From Sphingobacteriales bacterium (lineage in GTDB: Bacteria; Bacteroidota; Bacteroidia; Sphingobacteriales; Sphingobacteriaceae), in the NCBI GenBank assembly GCA_028288165.1, contig JAQBOG010000010.1:1-41402 (forward strand): a stretch of 41,402 nucleotides of DNA, given 5' to 3'. Shown here one piece after another: positions 1 through 8,692 of the stretch. A program made the translations under genes and the position numbers. How positions within the stretch are numbered: position 1 is the first letter of the stretch; the number at the start of each line of letters is the position of its first letter. The notes under the pieces were generated by a model. The model did not search any database and was not told the origin of the DNA. It worked only from the letters and a program-made list of their open reading frames with translations.

Positions 1-2
1 GC

Positions 3-95
3 TTTAACGCAAAAATAAAAGCTTTCCGGTCTGCATTTAGAGGTGTGAAAAATGTTAGCTTCTTCCTTTTTAGACTTTCAAATATTTATGCCTAA
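3..95 (+). pseudogene. C-terminal tail of an ISL3-type transposase, cut by the window edge
   Basis: The plus frame from base 3 reads FNAKIKAFRSAFRG and continues to SFFLFRLSNIYA followed by TAA at 93-95. This matches my recollection of the last residues of ISL3-family (IS204/IS1001/IS1165 group) transposases of Bacteroidetes, where the DDE domain ends in a segment like SFNAKIKAFR..FRGV. No stop interrupts the visible part, so the copy outside the window may be intact or not; only about 30 residues are visible. The bases after the stop, up to about 127, probably hold the right end of the insertion sequence. The family name is from memory of the motif and was not checked by a search. Confidence 0.6.
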
Positions 96-99
96 AAAA

Positions 100-250
100 C
101 TAATCCCCCAACTTTTCCGATTGATCCGAAATTAATATTTCCCACGCCTCGGTATTGCAACCTGAAGGCTTAATTTTAGCATTAACAGATTCCGCTGAAG
201 TATTGGTACTTTCGTTGTCAAAGTAATTAAGTACGTTGTTCTTGGTAGAG
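100..250 (-). pseudogene. Second ISL3-type transposase fragment, opposite orientation
   Basis: On the minus strand, bases 250 to about 130 read STKNNVLNYFDNESTNTSAE, then SVNAKIKPSG. This resembles the same C-terminal stretch as the plus-strand tail next to it (NYFDNRSTNASAESFNAKIK in intact relatives, from memory). After about 20 matching residues the similarity stops. The last codons before the TAG at 100-102 are probably the end of the neighbouring insertion sequence read backwards. Upstream the frame is lost, so this is a decayed, truncated copy. The two fragments lie tail to tail, which suggests one element landed in or beside an older relative. Confidence 0.55.
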
Positions 251-764
251 GTTCTGTATAAAAAGGTCGGAATTTAAGAGCAAGGATTCCGGCATTTGGC
301 TGTCCAATAAAATTCAAAGTTGTAAGCTAGCTCGGAGCGATGTAGGTATTGCAGATGTCCTCTTGCCTTAAAAGTTTACTATCCGATCAATCAATTAATG
401 CGGCCTCAATGCATCTCTGAAATTACTCGCCTCTGACGTCCCGTTCTTTCTATCGAGTGCGTACGCAGCGTAGAGATAGGCGACATATTGCACACACTTG
501 CGTCCAAGTGATCGACCGCAAGTGATTCAGTATTCATTTGGCACTAGAAGCGGAGATCGGGATCCCATCGCCGTTCATCCCTACAGCGAGTTGTCCCCCT
601 TATTGCCAAAGTCAAGCGCATTAGTAACCCTAAGACTCCTTCGGTGCCTGTAATGTCAATTTTTGAAAACCGGTGCAATGCCGTTGACCGTCTTCGATTT
701 GAATTGAAAAGAGCCTTCCGTTTTCCAGGGTACCAATAACTATCACCTAGTTCGGATTGGTGCT
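251..764. other. Intergenic stretch without a recognisable gene
   Basis: No credible coding frame is seen. A minus-strand frame has short protein-like pieces (for example TNALDFGNKGDNSL and YVAYLYAAYALDRKNG) separated by stops, so this may be an old, heavily decayed gene, but no family is recognised. It separates insertion-sequence debris from the 3' end of the TonB-dependent receptor gene. Confidence 0.4.
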
Positions 765-3389
765 CTAGCTTCCAAACTTTTGAAGTTTAACACTTAATGT
801 TAAAAGAAAATATCTGGCTAATCGGTTGGTTTGCGAATCGGCAATTACATTATCATAAACATCGCGGGAAATGCCGGTATTTTGGTTGAATAAATCAAAG
901 CCTTGCATACGGATATTTGCTCTGTCTTTTTCAAGAAACTGACGCTCTAAGTACACACTTAAAATATTGGGGTTTTTGAGATTGTTATAACCTTTATTAA
1001 TCGTTTTAGAAAAATCATAACCTAAAGTCCAGTTCTTAAAAAAGTAACTACGCCCTTCTACACCAAAGGTTAAACGGGAAGCATGCCGATCACTAAAGCT
1101 CTGAACTGAATAATCTGTGGCATTTACCATGTAGGAAGATTTAAATTCGGTGTTCATAAAATCTTCAATATCCGTTCTTACCTTAAAACCTTGATTTACC
1201 ACCAAATTTGTGGCCAGATTGCGTTCATTGTCCACATAACTAATATTATTGCTGTAATTGGCACCACCTTCATAGGTTATGGTGAGCTTTTTTTCAAACA
1301 AGGGCTTTGAATAAGAATAAAAACTGTTGATAGTATAAAATCCCTTTACGTTTAAAAAGAAATTTCGGTTAATAATGTTGCTATCTGTTTCGAAACGAAC
1401 CCGGTTGTTAACTATTTTATTCAGTGTATTGCTGTAAGAAAAATTTGTAAAGAGCAAATCTCCCGTTTTAAAACTAGATTGTTTGTACTCCATATGAATC
1501 CGGTTTGTAAACTCTGGCTTTAGCTGAACGTTACCATAAATTTCGTTTCTAATGTTTGATTTATCTACAATAGGTTGAATTTGGTTAAAACTGGGCTGGT
1601 TTGTCCAGGTATCAAAAGATGCGGTAAATACTTTAGTTTTTTTGAAACGATATGCAAAGCGTCCATTTGGTATCCAATTATTGAAGTTTTTTTGGGTTGA
1701 GTTGTTGCGGGTAAGGTCATCACCATTAAGGGAAACTTGTTGCATGCTTAAACCTATAAAAAAATCTAATTTTTTTCTCTCTATGCGGTAGTTGATGTTT
1801 GTTCTTTTTTTCAAAAAAGCATACACAAAATTATTACTGATAGAATCATTATGTGCTTCTCTTTGCGTTAACGGATCAATATCAAATATGTCGCGGTTAT
1901 TTTTGGTGTCAATGTAATCTAAATGATGGCTCACTTCAATATAACTGGATTTTCCAACGGGCTCCATATAAGATACATCTAAGCCATATTTGTCGTTCGA
2001 ATTAGTATTTCGAATGTTTTGGTATTGGTTTGTTACGTTAAGTAGTTGGTCGGCAGAATCCGTATTGGTATAAGTATTCCTCACATCCCGATCATTGTCA
2101 TTCCGATTTGAATTACCGTCTGCATTAAAGCTAAAATTTCTGCCCTTTTTGGCAAATTTATGATTAAAGAACAGCAAATATCCTAAGCTGGGGGCTTTCG
2201 AGCCATTATTTGAAGAATTATCAGAAAGTATATTAAGTTTAGGAGCTATTGAATTATTGATGCCATCATAGCTAGATCTTGATTTTTTATAAGTAAAAGA
2301 GGGGCTTACTTTTAAAAAGTTCATAGTATCTATTTTGAACTCCATGTTAGCCGTCAGGTTATGATCTAAATCGAAATTATTGCTAGAGTTGTTATCTTTA
2401 TTAAACTGTGTATAGTCAGAAAAGAAAGTTTGCCGGTAACTGCTTCTTATAGTGTTATTATCACGACTATTAAAACGGTAATCGCCGTATACGGTAATCT
2501 TTTTACCTAACTCATTTTTATAATTTAACCCGAGGTTTTTTGAATCAGTGAAACCGTCTCCACCACCGCCGCGGGTATTCGTGTTGTTGATAGACCCATT
2601 AAAAGATACCTGTTTATCTTCTTTAAACTTGTTTCCGCGGGCACGGATAATAAACCGGTCGTTATCACCTAAACCTCCAGTTGCCTGTGTAAAATAACCA
2701 CGTTTTTTACCTGGCTGAATGTTTATGTTGAGCACTTTCTCCGGTTCGCCCGATTTGATTTTGGTAAGTTTAGCCTTTTCACCGTAATCATCAATTATCT
2801 GCAAGTTTTTTATAATATCAGCTGGAAGGTTTTGTATGGCATATGCTACATCTCCACCAAAAAAATCTTTACCATTAACCCGTATTTTGGTGATAGGTTT
2901 GCCTTGAACTGTTACATTCCCATCTTTATCAACCGTTACCCCAGGCAATTTTTTAATCATTTCTTCCGCAGCATCGCCCGGGCGGGTTTTAAACGCACTG
3001 GCATCATATTCAACAGTATCTTCTTTTGCTTTTACAGGAGTTATGCCCGTGATTATCACCTCATTAAGTGCACTGCTGAAAACCTTTAAATTAATAGGTT
3101 CGAGCTGTACCGAGGGCTTATCTAACAATAAATCTTTGATATAGGTTTCATATCCTATGAAGCTTGCCGTAAGGCGGACGTTCCCAGCGTTAACCTTATA
3201 AAAGCTAAAAATACCGTAGACATCTGTAACTGTTTTAATACTATCCTTACCGAATTTCAATTTAACAATTACTCCAGGTAAAGGCTCTTGGCTATCCATC
3301 ACGCTTCCCTTAACAGAAACCAGTTGCTGACCTTTGCAGGGAAGAAAGCAAAATAAAAGAAAAAGCTGAAAGATTATTGGTTTAATCAT
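765..3389 (-). CDS. TonB-dependent outer-membrane receptor with carboxypeptidase-regulatory-like domain
   Basis: An 874-residue outer-membrane protein. Residues 1-20 are a signal peptide ending near PCKG. Residues about 22-105 form a carboxypeptidase-D regulatory-like beta-sandwich (VKGSVMDSQEPLPGV, then GIFSFYKVNAGNVRL and ASFIGYET). Residues about 110-225 resemble a TonB plug (PGDAAEEMIKKLPGVTVDKD, RVNGKDFFGGD). The rest is rich in Asn, Ser, Tyr and alternating aromatics, as in the outer-membrane beta-barrel family (OMP_b-brl_3 type). Such proteins import or bind large substrates at the outer membrane with TonB energy. No SusD partner, anti-sigma factor or ECF sigma gene lies beside it, so the substrate cannot be inferred. 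It appears full length. Downstream lie only insertion-sequence remains. Confidence 0.9.
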   Translation of the reverse strand: MIKPIIFQLFLLFCFLPCKGQQLVSVKGSVMDSQEPLPGVIVKLKFGKDSIKTVTDVYGIFSFYKVNAGNVRLTASFIGYETYIKDLLLDKPSVQLEPINLKVFSSALNEVIITGITPVKAKEDTVEYDASAFKTRPGDAAEEMIKKLPGVTVDKDGNVTVQGKPITKIRVNGKDFFGGDVAYAIQNLPADIIKNLQIIDDYGEKAKLTKIKSGEPEKVLNINIQPGKKRGYFTQATGGLGDNDRFIIRARGNKFKEDKQVSFNGSINNTNTRGGGGDGFTDSKNLGLNYKNELGKKITVYGDYRFNSRDNNTIRSSYRQTFFSDYTQFNKDNNSSNNFDLDHNLTANMEFKIDTMNFLKVSPSFTYKKSRSSYDGINNSIAPKLNILSDNSSNNGSKAPSLGYLLFFNHKFAKKGRNFSFNADGNSNRNDNDRDVRNTYTNTDSADQLLNVTNQYQNIRNTNSNDKYGLDVSYMEPVGKSSYIEVSHHLDYIDTKNNRDIFDIDPLTQREAHNDSISNNFVYAFLKKRTNINYRIERKKLDFFIGLSMQQVSLNGDDLTRNNSTQKNFNNWIPNGRFAYRFKKTKVFTASFDTWTNQPSFNQIQPIVDKSNIRNEIYGNVQLKPEFTNRIHMEYKQSSFKTGDLLFTNFSYSNTLNKIVNNRVRFETDSNIINRNFFLNVKGFYTINSFYSYSKPLFEKKLTITYEGGANYSNNISYVDNERNLATNLVVNQGFKVRTDIEDFMNTEFKSSYMVNATDYSVQSFSDRHASRLTFGVEGRSYFFKNWTLGYDFSKTINKGYNNLKNPNILSVYLERQFLEKDRANIRMQGFDLFNQNTGISRDVYDNVIADSQTNRLARYFLLTLSVKLQKFGS

Positions 3390-3731
3390 GTGCAGGTAAC
3401 GATATAATCTGCTGATTTACATTTCTTTTTTAAAATGTATTTATTCATTATTATCGCCGAAACTACCAAATTCTCATTAAACGAATTGTAAAGATTCCGT
3501 CTCGCAGATGGTCGCGGAAATTATTTAGTAAAAGAATGATTTTAAAAAGGTAAAATCCTTTCGCAACAAAAAACTGCTAGAGCACCATTCTTAAAAAAAT
3601 CTTCTTGGGCGCCATATTTTATCTAGTTACCTGCGTTAAAATTTTGGTGGGCCGTTGATAATCCCTGCCATGCACCTGCATATTAGTATTTCCGATAGTT
3701 AATGGTAATTTAAGAAAATTGACAAACCTTC
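3390..3731. other. Intergenic region, nothing recognised
   Basis: This stretch lies upstream of the receptor gene (minus strand) and upstream of a small plus-strand ORF. It must hold the receptor promoter, but no clear TTG/TAnnTTTG pair could be picked out. No coding frame, tRNA or strong hairpin was seen. Confidence 0.4.
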
Positions 3732-4022
3732 ATGAACAAGCACGATCTTATTGAAACTTTAATCTTAAATGGAGTATTTAGACAAAATGGTTTTTCAAAA
3801 TCAACAATCGCAGAATACTCTGCGGACGAGGAAATAGTTACAGATGTATTCGCTGAAATAGGAAAAATAAAATCATATAGTGAGTTAATTGCTGACAGAG
3901 CTAGAACTATGAATAACACTGCAAAGGTGCATATAATCAGTCTTCTCAAAAAGCAATATGCATTTTCAAATTCATTAGTTTATGATATGTTATACGACTA
4001 TGGAATGTTGATGAGCAGGTGA
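3732..4022 (+). CDS. Small hypothetical protein, 96 residues
   Basis: The family is not recognised. The predicted protein is soluble and acidic in its middle (EYSADEEIVTDVFAEIGKIK) with a helical C-terminal half ending in YDMLYDYGMLMSR. There is no signal peptide, membrane segment or metal motif. The ATG has no convincing ribosome-binding site, which is common in Bacteroidetes. A 79-codon frame on the other strand overlaps it, but the plus frame has the more protein-like composition. It stands alone between the receptor gene and a decayed ORF at 4251-4439, and may belong to the same lost locus. Confidence 0.4.
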   Translation: MNKHDLIETLILNGVFRQNGFSKSTIAEYSADEEIVTDVFAEIGKIKSYSELIADRARTMNNTAKVHIISLLKKQYAFSNSLVYDMLYDYGMLMSR

Positions 4023-4250
4023 TATAGATATAAACAACCATTAACAACAGCTTAATGCAATGCCGGTTTCAGTGGTTTATGAAGGCTGGATTTTAATAAT
4101 ATCTTTAGTGCTAGAATGTTAAGGCATTGGTTTTTTATCCGGCACTGCACAAAGCATCAACGGTAATAGTGAGTCTTTTACTTTTATTACCGCCTAATCT
4201 TTTATAGTCCAGCTAACCCTAGCCTTGTTTGCCTGTTCACCGACGGTTAA

Positions 4251-4439
4251 TCACCGAGTCGATCTCATCGTTTCAAAGCGGTAGATTTCACACAAGCAGC
4301 ATCTGTCCTTATGTATACCATTTATGATGATTGGCTATACTATGGGGCAACCCACGATCAGAATTTAGACTTACAGTTGGATATGTATCGCTTAAAAAGA
4401 AAAAAGAAATTTAGCATAAACGAATTCATGAATTTTTAA
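4251..4439 (+). pseudogene. Short open stretch, possible gene remnant
   Basis: After a TAA at 4248-4250 the frame stays open to the TAA at 4437-4439. It reads KAVDFTQAASVLMYTIYDDW, then LYYGATHDQNLDLQLD and a basic end RLKRKKKFSINEFMNF. The composition is protein-like, and an ATG at 4311 would give 42 residues. No family is recognised. It looks like the C-terminal part of a longer protein whose upstream portion is lost or frameshifted. The rest of 4023-4573 contains no other gene that I can support. Confidence 0.35.
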
Positions 4440-4573
4440 GAATAACTCAATCCACCGCATTTTAACCCTCCATTTTTGGCATGCACTGTTGGTTGCAGCC
4501 ATATTTCAAAGTTACCCAAGTAAAAAAAAAATTTTAGTTGTTATGATACTCGGCAATGTAAAACCAAAACATT

Positions 4574-5029
4574 TTATTCCACTTTTATGATTGTAGCTTG
4601 CCGTGCTATCATACTCCAACGATTATTCTTATAAAGCCAAACATTTGTAAACCTCCTGCTGACAGTCTTGCCTGCATTAGCCTGATGTGCCTTTGGTTTG
4701 ATTGTCTCACCACCCATCACAATTGCTACATTGTCGTTGAAAGTTATTTTCTCAATGTTTCTTTCAAAAGATAAATAATCGAGGTTGCCTGACCTGAGCT
4801 TTGCTTTTGAACCTTCAACGGTCCCAACCTCGTTAGCTGGTGTGTTTATTAACATATTCGGCGACCATATTTTATCAAACAATACTGCCGAATCCGCTTT
4901 TAAAGCGGACTCTCTTTCAAGGTTTTCTAATCGTCTAATTTCAGCTTCTCTTGGGTTCTGAGCAATTACACTATTTGAGATACATGTCAAAAACAAAGAT
5001 GTAATTAGGAAACTAAATAACTGTTTCAT
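4574..5029 (-). CDS. Secreted NTF2-like (DUF4440/SnoaL-type) protein
   Basis: A 151-residue protein with an N-terminal signal peptide (MKQLFSFLITSLFLTCISNS, cleavage near VIAQ). The mature part resembles the NTF2-like cone fold of the DUF4440/SnoaL group: a helical start (AEIRRLENLERESALKADSA), a central LSFERNIEKITFNDNVAIVM segment and a final TNVWLYKNNRWSMIARQATI strand pair. Such proteins bind small ligands or act as isomerase-like enzymes; the specific role is unknown. The start at 5029 was chosen because it creates the signal peptide; a longer open frame reaches 5233 but adds 68 residues of non-typical sequence. It stands alone, with relics on both sides. Confidence 0.75.
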   Translation of the reverse strand: MKQLFSFLITSLFLTCISNSVIAQNPREAEIRRLENLERESALKADSAVLFDKIWSPNMLINTPANEVGTVEGSKAKLRSGNLDYLSFERNIEKITFNDNVAIVMGGETIKPKAHQANAGKTVSRRFTNVWLYKNNRWSMIARQATIIKVE

Positions 5030-5478
5030 ATCGTGAATTTTAAAATTATTGCTTTGTGTAAGTTCAATAGGGCTTGACTGTTCCACAGGTTGCCACCAAG
5101 TGGTAAATACAAGCAGCAATCTGCATAAGGATGCATAAAATGGAATATAGTGTTTTTCAAGTTTGTTCAAAAGTGGATACCCGGGCATAACCCATTTAAT
5201 AAGGCAAAAATATGCTTTATTTACAAAAGTCAATATTGCTAGATAAAATAAACTTTAAATCATACATAGCAAGTAACAGAATAAAGCCTTCTAAAAATGC
5301 ATTGTGCAGCTGTTTATATAAAAGGTCGTTTTTGCACCTAACATTAACCTAATATTGAATAATTTAACAGATGTTTATAAAATATCTGTTAAAGCACTGT
5401 TTATCGCATTTAAGGCTTGATTGGCATCACTTATTGAGTTATTTTCAAAGTTTAGATCAGATCACGAAAAAACATTCG
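5030..5478. other. Intergenic region between secreted protein and transposase relic
   Basis: No gene is supported here. The region holds the probable promoter of the minus-strand secreted protein and a perfect 10-bp inverted repeat at 5363-5393 (listed separately). The plus-strand frame leading into the relic from 5371 is open, but its residues before the ATG at 5479 do not look like a known transposase N-terminus. Confidence 0.4.
5363..5393. repeat. Perfect 10-bp inverted repeat
   Basis: TTTAACAGAT at 5363-5372 and ATCTGTTAAA at 5384-5393 are exact reverse complements around an 11-base AT-rich loop. It lies about 85 bases before the first codon of the transposase relic. It could be an operator-like palindrome or part of the end of the decayed insertion sequence. 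No U-tract follows directly, so it is a poor terminator. Confidence 0.5.
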
Positions 5479-6087
5479 ATGCGCCAACGTTTCTCTCAGC
5501 AACAAACCCTGGGTATCACTCCTATATCCGATATCCAAAGTAGTTATCCCAACAAACAGCAGACATGAGCTTGCCTCGGTACTTGCCGCTTTACAGCATA
5601 TCTTTTTAACCACTGAATTAAACGAGCGGGTGTTTGCCCTGATCGAGCCTAAGATCAAGGGAACTAAGCAAGGATACTGGCCGAACCGGTATGGATATGT
5701 GGGGGATACTGGTATTTGCAACCGTTCGCCTAGCCTTGAATGTCAATTATGATGCCTTGCATGACCTGGCCAATTTCCATAAACTGATCCGTGAGATCAT
5801 CGGAGTAGAAAATAAACTGAACGATGGTAAACTTATGGTTTACAAACCCTAAAGGATAATGTGTCCTTACTAGACGAAGAAACCGTTAACCAGGTAAATA
5901 AAATGGTAGTAAAGGCGGCGCACCGGTTTGTGTTAAAAAAAACGAAACGCTGAAGATAAAGCCAGACACATACGTTTTAGAAACTAAGGTTCATTTTCCT
6001 ACAGACCTTAACCTGTTGTGGGATTCCTGCCGCAAAGGAATGAACGTAATGAAGCATTGCATGTGGCATTGGACGCTGATCGCTTAA
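5479..6087 (+). pseudogene. Frameshifted ISNCY-type transposase remnant
   Basis: Pieces of one transposase can be read across successive frames: MRQRFSQQQTLGITPISDIQ; then IPTNSRHELASVLAALQHIF and ELNERVFALIEPKIKG; then MDMWGILVFATVRLALNVNY with DALHDLANFHKLIREIIG; then SLLDEETVNQVNKMVVKAAH; then YVLETKVHFPTDLNLLWDSC. The DMWGILVFATVRLALN and ETKVHFPTDLNLLWDS segments are typical of ISNCY-family transposases of Bacteroidetes, as I remember them. At least four frameshifts separate the pieces (near 5545, 5695, 5850 and 5940), and the rest of the C-terminal half is missing. The gene is dead and old. It adjoins the 3' end of the glycerol operon. Confidence 0.75.
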
Positions 6088-6149
6088 TCGAAGGTTTTAT
6101 TCTAATCATTTTTACAATAAACAATTATGAATAAAGTAATCGGTTGTGC

Positions 6150-6881
6150 CTATAAAACGATACCGAGGTAAAGGACTGCCGCTATTACAGCGCCAACTAT
6201 GGGAGCTAGTACCGGGATCCACGCATAACTCCAGTCGCTGATGCCTTTTCCTTTTATAGGTAGCAGCATATGCATGAACCGCGGCCCCAGATCGCGAGCC
6301 GGGTTGATCGCGTAACCGGTGGTGCCACCAAGGGCTAAACCAATTACCCACACTAGAAAGGTTACGGGTATAGCACCTACAGAGCCTAAACCGACCGGTG
6401 TTTTGGCCGGTGTGATCTCGGCGCCCGTAATATAAAATATAGTAAACAACAATACAAAAGCACCTATTACCTCGCTGGCTATGTTTGATATGTAATTGCG
6501 CACCGCCGGGCCGGTGCAAAATACAGCAAGTATGGCACTCGGATCATTTGTTCGCTTAAAATGGTCATAATACATGATCCAAACCAGGAAAGCGCCAATA
6601 CAGGCGCCTGTAAACTGGGCTATGATATAAGGCATCACACTTGTCCAGGCAAACTTTCCGGCGATAGCTAGTGCAATGGTTACAGCAGGATTGAGGTGTG
6701 CACCGCTGTACGGCCCCGCGACAACTACACCAACAAAAACAGCCAGCCCCCATGCGGTGGTGATCACCATCCAGCCACTATTATGGCCCTTGGTATCTTT
6801 CAAAACTACGTTGGCTACAACGCCATCGCCTAATAATATCATCAGCATGGTACCAATGAGTTCGGCTACAAATGGAGACAT
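6150..6881 (-). CDS. glpF: Glycerol uptake facilitator (aquaglyceroporin)
   Basis: A 243-residue major intrinsic protein that lets glycerol cross the inner membrane by facilitated diffusion. Both pore signatures are present: SGAHLNPAVT with NPA at residues 64-66, and GYAINPARDLGPR with NPA at 193-195 followed by Asp197, the Asp that marks glycerol facilitators rather than water channels. Trp44 and Arg196 match the E. coli GlpF selectivity filter; its Phe200 is replaced by Tyr190. Six membrane segments and two half-helices fit the length. It is the last gene of the operon, 23 bases after glpK. No terminator is visible between its stop and the relic downstream. Confidence 0.95.
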   Translation of the reverse strand: MSPFVAELIGTMLMILLGDGVVANVVLKDTKGHNSGWMVITTAWGLAVFVGVVVAGPYSGAHLNPAVTIALAIAGKFAWTSVMPYIIAQFTGACIGAFLVWIMYYDHFKRTNDPSAILAVFCTGPAVRNYISNIASEVIGAFVLLFTIFYITGAEITPAKTPVGLGSVGAIPVTFLVWVIGLALGGTTGYAINPARDLGPRFMHMLLPIKGKGISDWSYAWIPVLAPIVGAVIAAVLYLGIVL

Positions 6882-6904
6882 TTTTTAATATTTTATAGTG
6901 AATA

Positions 6905-8416
6905 CTAAATTGATACTGAGTGATCGGTGTTCGACCAGCATTGGGCTGTTCTTACTGCCCGTTTCCAGCCATCTATACCTGTTTTTACATCTTCAAGGTC
7001 TTCCTTAGGTTTAAATGTAGTGTCCACAGTCCAGAGTTGCTGAATTTCTGCAATATTTTTCCAGTAACCAACCGCAAGGCCTGCCATATAAGCAACACCA
7101 AGTGCGGTGGTTTCAACAACGCTGGGCCGTATAACCTTGCAGTTTAATACATCTGATTGCAATTGCATCAACAGGTTATTGGCTGTAGCACCGCCATCTA
7201 CACGCAACTCTTTAATCTCCATTGCAGCATCCGCTTCCATTGCTTTGAGCACATCCATGGTTTGGTAGGCTATTGATTCCAGTGCCGCCCGAGAAATATG
7301 GGCAGCCGTAGAGCCGCGAGTTAACCCAACTATGGCCCCTCGTGCTTCAGAGTCCCAATATGGTGCTCCCAGACCTGCAAATGCTGGTACAAAGTAAACG
7401 CCAGCGGTATCGCTTACCGACGTAGCCAGCGATTCAACGTCTGCCGATGTTTTTATAATACCAAGACCATCGCGTAGCCATTGAACAACAGCACCACCTA
7501 TAAAAATGCTGCCTTCAAAGGCGTAAGTGATTTCATTATTAATTTTCCACGCTATGGTAGTTAACAGGTTGTTTTTCGACTGGATAAATTCCTGCCCGAT
7601 ATTCATCAGCATAAAACAACCAGTACCATAGGTGTTTTTAACCATTGCTTTGTCAATACACATTTGTCCGAACAATGCGGCATGTTGGTCGCCTGCGATC
7701 CCGGCTATCGGAATTTTATGAGCAAACACACTGCCTGATGTTTCCCCATAAATCTCGCTCGATTGCTTCACGTCTGGCAACATGATTTTGGGGATGTTAA
7801 ATAGCTGAAGTAGTTCTTCGTCCCATTGTTGGCTGCGGATGTTAAACAACATCGTACGGCTCGCATTAGTTACATCAGTCGCATGCACTTTACTGTTGGT
7901 AAATTTCCAAATAAGCCAGCTGTCTACGGTGCCAAAAGCCAATTCCCCTGCTTCCGCCTGCTCCCGTGCACCATCTACATTATCCAGGATCCATTTTACT
8001 TTTGAGCCGGAAAAATAGGCATCAATGATCAATCCTGTCTTTTCGCGAATGGTATCGCTGTGGCCTTTTTGCTTGAGCTCTTCACAAAAGTCAGCAGTTC
8101 TTCTGTCTTGCCAAACAATGGCATTGTATACAGGTTCGCCGGTTTTTCGGTTCCATACAATAGTGGTTTCGCGTTGATTGGTAATGCCAATAGCTTTAAT
8201 ATTAGCGCCACTTAAGCCAGCTTTTACCGTAACCTCAACCGCTACTGCTAGCTGACCGGCCCAAATTTCGTTCGGGTCATGCTCAACCCAACTGGGTTTT
8301 GGAAAATGCTGGGTAAATTCTTTTTGTGCCGAAGCGATGACTTTACCGTCATGATCGAAAATTATAGCACGAGAACTGGTAGTTCCCTGGTCAAGGGCTA
8401 AAATATATTCCTGCAT
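6905..8416 (-). CDS. glpK: Glycerol kinase
   Basis: A 503-residue FGGY-family kinase that phosphorylates glycerol to sn-glycerol 3-phosphate with ATP and traps it in the cell. The N-terminal phosphate loop [16 protein letters not shown] lies at residues 8-23. [12 protein letters not shown], the [12 protein letters not shown] loop, and [20 protein letters not shown] are typical of glycerol kinases, and full length is close to the usual 495-505. It lies between glpF (23 bases downstream) and glpD (276 bases upstream). The 276-base gap holds a structured dispersed repeat oriented like the operon, so transcript levels of glpK may be adjusted there. Confidence 0.96.
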   Translation of the reverse strand: MQEYILALDQGTTSSRAIIFDHDGKVIASAQKEFTQHFPKPSWVEHDPNEIWAGQLAVAVEVTVKAGLSGANIKAIGITNQRETTIVWNRKTGEPVYNAIVWQDRRTADFCEELKQKGHSDTIREKTGLIIDAYFSGSKVKWILDNVDGAREQAEAGELAFGTVDSWLIWKFTNSKVHATDVTNASRTMLFNIRSQQWDEELLQLFNIPKIMLPDVKQSSEIYGETSGSVFAHKIPIAGIAGDQHAALFGQMCIDKAMVKNTYGTGCFMLMNIGQEFIQSKNNLLTTIAWKINNEITYAFEGSIFIGGAVVQWLRDGLGIIKTSADVESLATSVSDTAGVYFVPAFAGLGAPYWDSEARGAIVGLTRGSTAAHISRAALESIAYQTMDVLKAMEADAAMEIKELRVDGGATANNLLMQLQSDVLNCKVIRPSVVETTALGVAYMAGLAVGYWKNIAEIQQLWTVDTTFKPKEDLEDVKTGIDGWKRAVRTAQCWSNTDHSVSI

Positions 8417-8520
8417 AATTCACTATGGTTTACTTGGTCTATTTGTTGAATGTCATATTAAAATTGGTCATTTTAAAGCGGTTGCTAATAACCTGTTTTA
8501 TTATTTCTTTTTTAAAGATG

Positions 8521-8633
8521 CTTTGGGCGTTCGGGCGGGCTTTCCGTTCCAATCTTTTTTGTCTCTCCTTCCACTCCGTTTCAGGGACGACAAAAAAGGA
8601 TTTTCACTACAATCCCTAACGCAAAACCTAGCA
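8521..8633 (-). repeat. Dispersed structured intergenic repeat, copy A
   Basis: Read on the minus strand it starts TGCTAGGTTTTGCGTTAGGG, has a long hairpin, and ends GCCCGCCCGAACGCCCAAAG. Both ends match copy B at 21010-21119 almost base for base, while the middle differs. The hairpin arms on the plus strand are AATCTTTTTTGTC (8551-8563) and GACAAAAAAGGATT (8589-8602). It lies in the glpD-glpK gap, in operon orientation, 104 bases before the glpK start. I remember similar GTTAGGGATTG...ACGCCC repeats in Sphingobacteriaceae genomes, but no described function. Confidence 0.85.
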
Positions 8634-8692
8634 TTTAATAAACACATTTATAAAACGTCTTTCTAAGTCTTAAAACCGCCCTAAGGTCGACC

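Noticed and set aside
754..765. GGATTGGTGCTC shared with 11409-11420, both just past a minus-strand stop codon
   Set aside because: Only twelve bases match and the surroundings differ; probably chance.
765..3389. Polysaccharide utilisation locus around the TonB receptor
   Set aside because: No SusD-like lipoprotein, glycosidase or regulator lies next to it; the glycosidase at 33 kb is far away.
3710..3949. Minus-strand 79-codon frame opposite the small plus-strand ORF
   Set aside because: It overlaps the plus frame almost entirely and its hydrophobic N-terminus is a by-product of the opposite strand; the plus frame has the more natural composition.
6112..6519. Long frame antisense or out of phase inside glpF
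   Set aside because: It lies in a shifted frame of glpF, is rich in Arg, Cys and Trp, and has no family features.
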